Shown one piece after another: positions 1 to 5,276 of a DNA stretch of 15,284 nt; the first letter of the stretch is position 1, and each line of letters starts with the position of its first letter. The DNA comes from DATDYW01 sp036516995 (GTDB lineage: Bacteria > Patescibacteriota > Minisyncoccia > Phycocordibacterales > JAACPR01), in assembly GCA_036516995.1 (NCBI GenBank), contig DATDYW010000015.1, forward strand, positions 1 to 15,284. The letters are read 5' to 3'. Made by a program: the position numbers and the translations under genes. Below the pieces are notes generated by a model. It ran no database searches. It was not told the DNA's origin and saw only the letters and a program-made list of their open reading frames with translations.

Positions 1-162
1 GTCGAGGGCAAGCTGAAGGACTACCTCGCCGAGCGCTGCCTCCTCACCCAGCCGTTCTTCAAGACGCCGGAGGTGACGATTGGCGCGATGATCGAGCAGG
101 CAATCCAGAAGTTCGGCGAGCGCGTCGAGGTTGCGCGCTTCATTCGGTACGACGCCGCTTAG
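1..162 (+). CDS. tsf: Elongation factor Ts, C-terminal end (partial)
   Basis: The window opens inside a gene in frame 1, which gives 53 residues before TAG at 160-162. The tail (LAERCLLTQPFFKTPEVTIG, then a stretch ending GERVEVARFIRYDAA) matches the conserved end of EF-Ts. That family shows a 'LL.QPF..d...TV' segment followed by 'a...iGE.i.v.RF.R'. EF-Ts is the guanine-nucleotide exchange factor that regenerates EF-Tu-GTP in the cytoplasm. The N-terminal UBA domain and most of the core lie upstream of the window, where rpsB would usually be found. The gene ends 11 nt before the next start codon, so the two are probably co-transcribed. Family assignment rests on this C-terminal motif alone, but the motif is quite specific. 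Confidence 0.88.
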   Translation, partial: VEGKLKDYLAERCLLTQPFFKTPEVTIGAMIEQAIQKFGERVEVARFIRYDAA

Positions 163-173
163 AGACACTTCCA

Positions 174-566
174 ATGTTTATTTTTGCCGTCACCTTCGGT
201 GCCGCGGTTGCGCTCATCGCGGCACTGGGTTCCTTGCGTGCAGCTGAACTTGCCTCTGGGCACCGCTTTTTCCTTGAACGCGCTCGGGTGGCAGCCGACG
301 GCATCGTCGAGCGTGCTGCTCGTCGTGTCTTTGCTCGCGTCGTGGCAATCGAGCATCGAGTGGTTGCGTACTTTCGCGCCTCGCCGCACCACGCCGCCGA
401 TTTTGCCGCGGCCGCGCTGCGCTTCGTCGCCACTCGCTCGCTGCGGCTGCTGCGCGTCCTCCACGAGCGCCGCCGCCCGAAGGGCACCTCGCAGGGATCC
501 ATTTCCTTTTTTGTCAGCGCACTGGGAGACGCGAAGCGGCCGGCTGGTCGCACAACAGACCGCTAG
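174..566 (+). CDS. Small membrane-anchored hypothetical protein (130 aa)
   Basis: This reading frame starts 11 nt after tsf. Residues 1-22 are hydrophobic (MFIFAVTFGAAVALIAALGS), suggesting a signal anchor or single membrane helix. The rest is Ala/Arg-rich and probably helical, ending near a short 'SISFFVSALGD' segment and a basic tail. No enzyme motif is visible. The arrangement (one N-terminal helix, arginine-rich helical body, conserved-looking Phe/Ser patch near the C-terminus) resembles uncharacterised small proteins I associate with Parcubacteria, but I cannot name a family. A competing frame at 184-666 runs into the tRNA gene and has composition typical of a shadow, so it was discarded. 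No Shine-Dalgarno sequence precedes the ATG; translation may rely on coupling to tsf. Confidence 0.62.
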   Translation: MFIFAVTFGAAVALIAALGSLRAAELASGHRFFLERARVAADGIVERAARRVFARVVAIEHRVVAYFRASPHHAADFAAAALRFVATRSLRLLRVLHERRRPKGTSQGSISFFVSALGDAKRPAGRTTDR

Positions 567-579
567 CGCAACTCGTACA

Positions 580-640
580 GAGGTCCGACCTCCCGGAACT
601 CGAGGTCGGACCTCGAAAGTGGTAACTTTAGGTCGGACCT
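580..640. repeat. Three copies of palindrome AGGTC(C/G)GACCT
   Basis: An 11-bp dyad, AGGTC-S-GACCT, occurs at 581-591, 603-613 and 630-640. Copy 1 has C at its centre and copies 2 and 3 have G, so copy 1 is the exact reverse complement of the others. With flanks, 580-592 and 602-614 form a perfect 13-bp inverted repeat around a 9-nt loop. Copy 1 could instead pair with copy 3, which is followed by a T-run at 647-651 like a terminator. A possible extended -10 (TGGTAACTT, 620-628) lies between copies 2 and 3, about 28 nt before the tRNA. The cluster may be an operator array, a terminator with alternative pairing, or a dispersed repeat; the sequence alone does not decide. Confidence 0.75.
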
Positions 641-656
641 CGGGTCTTTTTGAAAA

Positions 657-732
657 GCCGCCCTAGCTCAGTTGGTAGAGCAGCTGTTTTGTAAACAGCA
701 GGTCCTCGGTTCGAATCCGAGGGGCGGCTCCA
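657..732 (+). tRNA. tRNA-Thr (anticodon TGT)
   Basis: A complete cloverleaf. The acceptor GCCGCCC (657-663) pairs with GGGCGGC (722-728). The D arm is GCTC/GAGC. The anticodon arm GCTGT/ACAGC (683-687/695-699) holds anticodon TGT at 690-692, which reads ACN threonine codons. The T arm is CTCGG-TTCGAAT-CCGAG (705-721). The discriminator is T729 and the CCA end is encoded (730-732). It lies downstream of the tsf cluster, with the palindrome array in front and a strong hairpin behind. Confidence 0.97.
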
Positions 733-733
733 T

Positions 734-766
734 AAAAAGAAAAGCCCGGCGCGGTACGCGCCGGGC
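734..766 (-). terminator. Intrinsic terminator of the P-loop/CYTH gene
   Basis: GCCCGGCGC at 744-752 pairs with GCGCCGGGC at 758-766, around a short GGTAC loop. On the minus strand the hairpin is followed by a U-run (complement of the A-rich stretch 734-743). It lies just past the minus-strand stop codon at 776. It may also stop transcription coming from tRNA-Thr on the plus strand, although no T-run follows there. Confidence 0.85.
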
Positions 767-775
767 GGGTCATTC

Positions 776-1882
776 TTAACGAGACCGCGCCAACACCTCG
801 TTGCGGAACTCGCGCTCGCTCGTCACCTCGCGGGAGACCTTGATGAAGGGCGGCGGGACGACGGTCTCGCCGCGCTCGGGGGTTTCCGCCTCGAGCAGCA
901 CCAGGCCGCCCGGGGCGAAGAATTCGTCGAGCTCCCAGCGGTAGCTGCCGTGGTCGAAGATGAAGCGGCGCTTCGCGATGCTCCGGGCATTACGGTGGCG
1001 GACGCGCGCCTCCTCGAACTCCGAGGCTGTGATTGGCCTAGAGGTCTCCGTGCGCGCCTCGCCGCTGCCGCAGCCCTCCTCGCGCTTCCAGGTTCGGGAG
1101 AACGACACGGTGCCGTCTGAGAGCTCGCGTCGGCGGTAGCGGGAGCCGTCCTCCTCGACGTAGAACTGGGAGATGTCCACCTGGACGGGGCTGCACTCCG
1201 CCAGCGCCTTCGGGTCGTAGCTGACCACCAGAAACTTTCGCTCAATCTCGAGCGGCTCCGGGATTCCGACGATGCGGCAGACGGCCCCAATTGCGCGACG
1301 AATCTTCACGTCGAACGGAGACTCGTTGGCGATGCGGAAGCGGTGATCAGCGGGCTGGTAGACATCGACGAGCGCACGGTCGCGCTGTCGGGCCTCCTCG
1401 GGTGACTCGAAGCGTGCCTGGTTGTTCTCCAGCGTGTAGTACGCCTCGGCGCCGTCGGCGGCGGTCACTAGGTGCACGATGCCGTCGTAGCCTGAGAGCG
1501 GAGCAAGCTTCTTCGCGTCTGCCTCCTCCATCATCTCGCGCCACAGGTCTTCTGGCGTGTAGGCACCGCCGTCGTGCCAGGCGCGGTCCATGAGGACGAC
1601 GACCGGCTGCTGGCGCTTCTGGGCGAGTCGGTGGGCGATTCGCCGGAAGCTCATCTCCTTGGCGAGCTCGAAGTCGAGCAGCGCCCACTGGAAGAGGCGG
1701 GGGGTGAGCTGAGTGGGCGAGACGCCGTTGAGGATGAGCGTCGTGGCGCCCTCGGGGCAGACGACGACCCGGTAGCCAGCTCCCTCGAGCCACTCGGTGA
1801 TGGCTACCAGGGCGGTGGTTTTGCCGCCGCAGGGGCCGCCGGTGAGCACGACGTAGTGAACGGTTGGTTTCATTGAACTCAT
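776..1882 (-). CDS. AAA_28-type P-loop NTPase fused to a CYTH domain
   Basis: A 368-residue two-domain protein. The N-terminal part has a Walker A loop, GGPCGGKTT (residues 15-23), and a Walker B-like strand ending in Asp99 (PVVVLMDR), followed by a nucleotide-kinase-like 'DRAWHDG'. This fits the AAA_28 group of P-loop NTPases. From about residue 211 a CYTH domain begins with its signature ExExK (E212, E214, K216 in LEIERKFLV). CYTH domains bind triphosphates and divalent metals inside an eight-stranded tunnel; relatives are thiamine triphosphatases, class IV adenylate cyclases and inorganic triphosphatases. The fused architecture is known, but its substrate is not evident here. Cytoplasmic; no signal peptide. 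The first ATG (1882) is preferred over the Met at codon 4 because an extended -10, TGCTAGGGT, ends 6 nt upstream, implying a leaderless message. Confidence 0.9.
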   Translation of the reverse strand: MSSMKPTVHYVVLTGGPCGGKTTALVAITEWLEGAGYRVVVCPEGATTLILNGVSPTQLTPRLFQWALLDFELAKEMSFRRIAHRLAQKRQQPVVVLMDRAWHDGGAYTPEDLWREMMEEADAKKLAPLSGYDGIVHLVTAADGAEAYYTLENNQARFESPEEARQRDRALVDVYQPADHRFRIANESPFDVKIRRAIGAVCRIVGIPEPLEIERKFLVVSYDPKALAECSPVQVDISQFYVEEDGSRYRRRELSDGTVSFSRTWKREEGCGSGEARTETSRPITASEFEEARVRHRNARSIAKRRFIFDHGSYRWELDEFFAPGGLVLLEAETPERGETVVPPPFIKVSREVTSEREFRNEVLARSR

Positions 1883-1888
1883 GTTTCG

Positions 1889-1897
1889 ACCCTAGCA
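1889..1897 (-). promoter_or_regulatory. Extended -10 for the P-loop/CYTH gene
   Basis: Read on the minus strand, the sequence is TGCTAGGGT, a TGn extended -10 with hexamer TAGGGT. It ends 6 nt before the ATG at 1882, so transcription should begin at or next to the start codon. It overlaps the -35 position of the divergent promoter. Confidence 0.55.
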
Positions 1898-1912
1898 CGC
1901 GTCCCAAACGGG

Positions 1913-1921
1913 TGCTAGATT
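1913..1921 (+). promoter_or_regulatory. Extended -10 for the glycosyltransferase gene
   Basis: TGCTAGATT, with hexamer TAGATT at 1916-1921, lies 11 nt before the ATG at 1933. The same 9-mer precedes rpmG. It is the mirror of the minus-strand promoter: CTAGCAC (1892-1898) and GTGCTAG (1912-1918) form an inverted repeat. Confidence 0.6.
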
Positions 1922-1932
1922 CAGTGCCCTGC

Positions 1933-3558
1933 ATGGCTGATTTGACCGTTACAGCAGCTAGCCCAATTGGCGCCCCCGGCTTTCACGCCGGGCGGGCCGC
2001 CGACCTGGTCGCCCCACGCGACCAGCGGCTTTACCGCTCGCTCGAAATCCTGCCCGGCGTTCTTTCCTGGGGCACGCTCGTCGGCGCCGCCGTCCTCGCC
2101 TGGACACTTCCGGTTTGGGCGGCGTTCTTTATCATCGCCTTCGACCTCTACTGGCTCTCGAAAACCGCCTACCTCTCGGTTCACCACTTCCACAACTGGC
2201 GACGAATGAAGCGCGCGCTCGCGCTCGACTGGGCAGGAGAGATTAGAAAACTTCCCGGCACCGCCGCCGAGCGATTCACACATCTCGTGCTTCTTCCGTA
2301 CTACCGCGAGAGCGAGGCGGTGATTCGCGGCACGCTCGAGTCGATTCTGGCGAACGACTACGACCACCGGAAGATTTTTGTGGTGCTGGCTGCCGAGGCG
2401 CGAGCGGGTGAGGAGTTTGTTGCGCTCGGCCGACAGCTCGCGGCCGAGTACGCGCCACGATTGGGCGCTGCAATTTGCACCGTTCACCCCGCAGGCCTCC
2501 CCGACGAGATGCCCGGCAAAGGTTCGAACATCGCCTACGCCGCTGACGAGGCACGATTGGCGCTGGTTCTGTCGTGCGGGCTCCGCGAGGAAGAGGTGCT
2601 GGTCTCGGCCTTCGACATCGACACCGTCGTCTTCCCGCGCTACTTCTCCTGCCTCGCCTGGCACGCGGCCACCGACCGAGACCCCGCCGCAGCCTCGTTC
2701 CAGCCCGTGCCGCTCTACAACAACAACCTCTGGGACGCGCCGTCGTTCTCGCGCGTCGCCGCCCTCTCCTCTACGTTCTGGCAGATGATAGAGCAGGAGC
2801 GTCCGGAGCGGCTCGTTACTTTTTCCTCTCACGCCTGCACGCTTAGCGCCCTGCGCCGCGTCGGCTACTGGCAGCGTAATATGGTCTCGGAAGATTCACG
2901 AATTTACTGGAATCTTTTCTTTGCCACAGGCGGGAAGCATCGTGTTGTACCAATGGCGTACCCCGTTTCGATGGACGCCAACCTCGCCTCTACCGTTGCA
3001 GGAACGGCCGCGAACATCTACCGCCAGCACCGTCGCTGGACGTGGGGCGTCGAGAACGTGCCGTACGTCCTTTTCCACTCGATTCGAGGCACTGGCGGCG
3101 TGTCGCTTCGTCGCCGTCTCCTAGCCTCGTTCGTGCAGCTCGAGGGATTCTGGTCGCTCGCCACGAATCCGTTCCTCATTCTTCTCCTCGGCTGGCTACC
3201 GCTTTTGCTCGGCGGCAACGCCTTCAACGAGACGGTGCTGGCGTACAACCTGCCGAAGGTCACGAGCCTGCTGATGACGCTCGCGATGTGCGGCGTGCTG
3301 CTCTCGGCGATCGTCGGCCTCTCGCTCCTGCCGCCCTACCCGGAGCGGCTGCCGGGCAAGTTCCGTCGGTACGCCGCGATGGTGCTGCAGTGGGTGCTCG
3401 TGCCGATTCACATTACAATTTTTGGCGCCATCCCAGGATTAGATGCCCAAACTCGGCTGATGCTGGGGCGCTATATGGGATTTTGGGTAACGCCGAAGCA
3501 CCGGAGGGAACGAGAAACGGCGCCCGCCGCCGCGGCGGGCGCCGTTTCAGTGCAATAA
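1933..3558 (+). CDS. Membrane glycosyltransferase, family GT2
   Basis: A 541-residue polytopic protein. Hydrophobic segments at about 41-75 precede a cytoplasmic GT-A domain, and three more follow at about 400-425, 443-466 and 481-501. The catalytic signatures of processive-type GT2 enzymes are present in order: an aspartate motif FDIDT (DxD at 228-230), SED (E320, D321) and QHRRW (Q365 to W369, the QxxRW motif). Such enzymes move a sugar from a nucleotide donor to a polymer or lipid acceptor at the membrane. Donor and product cannot be read from the sequence; cellulose synthase-like and mannosyltransferase-like relatives are possible. The start at 1933 is preferred to an in-frame ATG at 1864, which lies inside the divergent gene and upstream of the -10. 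The Ala-rich C-terminal tail is encoded by a perfect 16-bp inverted repeat. Confidence 0.92.
   Translation: MADLTVTAASPIGAPGFHAGRAADLVAPRDQRLYRSLEILPGVLSWGTLVGAAVLAWTLPVWAAFFIIAFDLYWLSKTAYLSVHHFHNWRRMKRALALDWAGEIRKLPGTAAERFTHLVLLPYYRESEAVIRGTLESILANDYDHRKIFVVLAAEARAGEEFVALGRQLAAEYAPRLGAAICTVHPAGLPDEMPGKGSNIAYAADEARLALVLSCGLREEEVLVSAFDIDTVVFPRYFSCLAWHAATDRDPAAASFQPVPLYNNNLWDAPSFSRVAALSSTFWQMIEQERPERLVTFSSHACTLSALRRVGYWQRNMVSEDSRIYWNLFFATGGKHRVVPMAYPVSMDANLASTVAGTAANIYRQHRRWTWGVENVPYVLFHSIRGTGGVSLRRRLLASFVQLEGFWSLATNPFLILLLGWLPLLLGGNAFNETVLAYNLPKVTSLLMTLAMCGVLLSAIVGLSLLPPYPERLPGKFRRYAAMVLQWVLVPIHITIFGAIPGLDAQTRLMLGRYMGFWVTPKHRRERETAPAAAAGAVSVQ
3514..3548. terminator. Perfect 16-bp hairpin inside the 3' coding end
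   Basis: 3514-3529 (starting GAAACGGCGCC) pairs perfectly with 3533-3548 (ending GGCGCCGTTTC) around a 3-nt loop. The A/T-ended stem resembles a bidirectional terminator, but it lies inside the glycosyltransferase frame, encoding roughly residues 527-539, before the stop at 3556-3558. No long T-run follows. It immediately precedes the promoter of the next gene, so it probably insulates the two units. Confidence 0.5.
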
Positions 3559-3559
3559 T
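3551..3559 (+). promoter_or_regulatory. Extended -10 for the PEGA-like gene
   Basis: TGCAATAAT gives a TGn motif and hexamer AATAAT (five of six matches to TATAAT) at 3554-3559. It overlaps the TAA stop of the upstream gene and ends 9 nt before the GTG start at 3569, so a leaderless transcript is expected. Confidence 0.5.
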
Positions 3560-3568
3560 TCTCCTACT

Positions 3569-4513
3569 GTGACTCCCGTTTCCCCTCGTCGACGCGCCTT
3601 TTATCTCACGCTCGCTGCGCTGCTTGTGATTGTTGGCGCGCCGATTCTTATTTTGTACGCTCAAGGATATCGGCTTGCTGATATCGGAGATGCTTTCACG
3701 TTTCGCGAGACGGGTGGCGTGTACGTCGCCGCGGGTCTGTCGGGTGTTTCCGTTTCTGTCGACGACGAAGCGCGCGACCAAACGTCTTTCCTCTCGCACG
3801 GCGTCCTGATTCAAAACCTCACGGAAGGGGAGTACCTAATATCAACCACAAGGCCCGGGTACTTTAATCTCGGAAAGGCGCTGCCGGTCTATCCGTCGAT
3901 TGTCACCGAGTGGCGGCCACTTCTCTTGCCAGACCCAGTGCCGTTGCGTGAGATTCCGGAGTTCGTCGCCACCGCCGCGACGTCATCTTCGGTCAAGGTG
4001 ATTCCGTTCGTGAAGAATCCGGAACGCACGTCGGTTCTGGCGCTCTTTGCCCCAGCAACATCAACACCGAAGGCTGGCGCGACTTCAACATTAGTGGCCG
4101 CCAACCCCAACCTTGTGGAACTTCTCGTTGAAGCGGATTTGCCGTCGCTAGTGAGTGAACCAACACTGCGCCGCTCCAATGATCTTATTGTTTGGATAGA
4201 TAACCTCGGTGCTGTTCGCCTAGTATGGTTAGGCTCAATTGATTCAACACCCCAATACCTTTGCTCTCCGACGGGGTGTAAAGAGGGGGATATGATTCGA
4301 CTCCCATTGGGCGTTAATTGGCTCGACTTTTTACCAGGCCGCACTGATGCTCTTATTGCCATTACCCCCACCGGTGCTTACGCCGTTGAAATTGATGGTC
4401 GTGGAGGACGGGCGATTCTCCCAATTTTGGAACAACCAGGCGTCGAGGCACGTGTTTTCGGCGGTAGCTTGTACCTCAAGCTGGGCCAGAAGGTCTGGGA
4501 GGTGGAAATTTAG
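3569..4513 (+). CDS. Single-pass membrane protein with PEGA-like domain
   Basis: A 314-residue protein starting at GTG. Residues 1-10 are basic and residues 11-30 form a hydrophobic helix, giving a signal anchor with the bulk outside the cell. Residues of about 48-120 (GGVYVAAGLSGVSVSVDDE, then GVLIQNLTEGEYLISTTRPG) match the PEGA pattern of a beta-rich surface module. The C-terminal half looks like part of a beta-propeller or other repeated beta structure (segments such as NDLIVWIDNLGAVRLVWLG and TDALIAITPTGAYAVEI), but no family is clear. The role is unknown; proteins of this form are common in Parcubacteria. The gene is more AT-rich than its neighbours from about 3830 onward. It ends 22 nt before pheS, and the pheS -10 lies in that gap. 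Confidence 0.78.
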   Translation: MTPVSPRRRAFYLTLAALLVIVGAPILILYAQGYRLADIGDAFTFRETGGVYVAAGLSGVSVSVDDEARDQTSFLSHGVLIQNLTEGEYLISTTRPGYFNLGKALPVYPSIVTEWRPLLLPDPVPLREIPEFVATAATSSSVKVIPFVKNPERTSVLALFAPATSTPKAGATSTLVAANPNLVELLVEADLPSLVSEPTLRRSNDLIVWIDNLGAVRLVWLGSIDSTPQYLCSPTGCKEGDMIRLPLGVNWLDFLPGRTDALIAITPTGAYAVEIDGRGGRAILPILEQPGVEARVFGGSLYLKLGQKVWEVEI

Positions 4514-4521
4514 GTTTACGG

Positions 4522-4527
4522 TATAGT
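4522..4527 (+). promoter_or_regulatory. -10 element of the pheST operon
   Basis: TATAGT (five of six matches to TATAAT) ends 8 nt before the pheS ATG at 4536. No convincing -35 or TGn extension is seen. The spacing predicts a leaderless or nearly leaderless message. No T-box leader or attenuator fits in the 22-nt gap. Confidence 0.55.
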
Positions 4528-4535
4528 GGCAGAAC

Positions 4536-5276
4536 ATGGCTGAAATTACTGCTCCCAAGGGCCACGTCCACCCAATTTCTAGGGTTATTGATGATCTAGT
4601 TAAGGTTTTTGCTGATCAAGGGTTTTCGGTCGCCTCTGGCCCCGAGATCGAGGACGAGTTCCACAACTTCGACGCGCTCAACGTGCCGAAGGACCACCCG
4701 GCGCGGGATATGCAGGACACATTCTGGATTGCTGACGTGCCGAAGTTGCTTCGCACGCACACCTCTAACGTCCAGATTCGCTATATGAAAGACGAGGGCC
4801 ACAAACCGCCGCTGAAGATTGTTGTGCCAGGAAAAGTTTTTCGAAATGAAACAACTGATAGAACACACGAAGTGCAATTTCATCAGATGGAGGGATTGTG
4901 TGTGGGGGAGGGTATCTCGATGGCGCACCTAAAACACGCCCTCCTTTCGTTCGCGAAGGCGCTCTGGGGCGACTCCACCAAGATTCAGTTACGCCCGAGC
5001 TATTTTCCGTTTGTTGAGCCAGGGATTGAGCTAGCGGCATCCTGCTTTGCCTGCGGGGGGAAGGGCTGCTCTACGTGCAAAGGTTCTGGCTGGGTTGAAA
5101 TTCTCGGTGCCGGAATGGTTCACCCGAACGTACTCAATGCTGTGGGTATCAATCCGCGTCTCTACACCGGATTCGCGTTCGGTATGGGTGTCGATCGCAT
5201 TGCGATGATGAAGTACGGCATCGACGATATCCGCGTGCTCTACTCGGGCGATCTGCGCGTCGTGAATCAATTCTGA
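4536..5276 (+). CDS. pheS: Phenylalanine-tRNA ligase alpha subunit (short form)
   Basis: A 246-residue catalytic subunit of PheRS, which charges tRNA-Phe with phenylalanine as part of an (alpha-beta)2 complex in the cytoplasm. The class II motifs are clear: motif 1 around HPISRVIDD (12-20), GPEIEDEFHNFDALN (35-49), motif 2 from GKVFRNE to FHQMEG (99-120), and motif 3 GFAFGMGVDR (212-221). Compared with the usual 330-350 residues, the whole N-terminal coiled-coil domain that contacts tRNA is missing; the protein begins at the catalytic core. A four-cysteine knuckle (C170, C173, C178, C181; CX2CX4CX2C) replaces the 'VMGKNGKW' loop of E. coli PheS and probably binds zinc. The stop overlaps the pheT start by one base (TGATG), implying translational coupling. 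Confidence 0.97.
   Translation: MAEITAPKGHVHPISRVIDDLVKVFADQGFSVASGPEIEDEFHNFDALNVPKDHPARDMQDTFWIADVPKLLRTHTSNVQIRYMKDEGHKPPLKIVVPGKVFRNETTDRTHEVQFHQMEGLCVGEGISMAHLKHALLSFAKALWGDSTKIQLRPSYFPFVEPGIELAASCFACGGKGCSTCKGSGWVEILGAGMVHPNVLNAVGINPRLYTGFAFGMGVDRIAMMKYGIDDIRVLYSGDLRVVNQF

Noticed and set aside
1921..2832. A 303-codon minus-strand frame opposite the glycosyltransferase gene.
   Set aside because: No domain, composition typical of a GC-rich antisense shadow; the plus-strand GT2 motifs are unambiguous.
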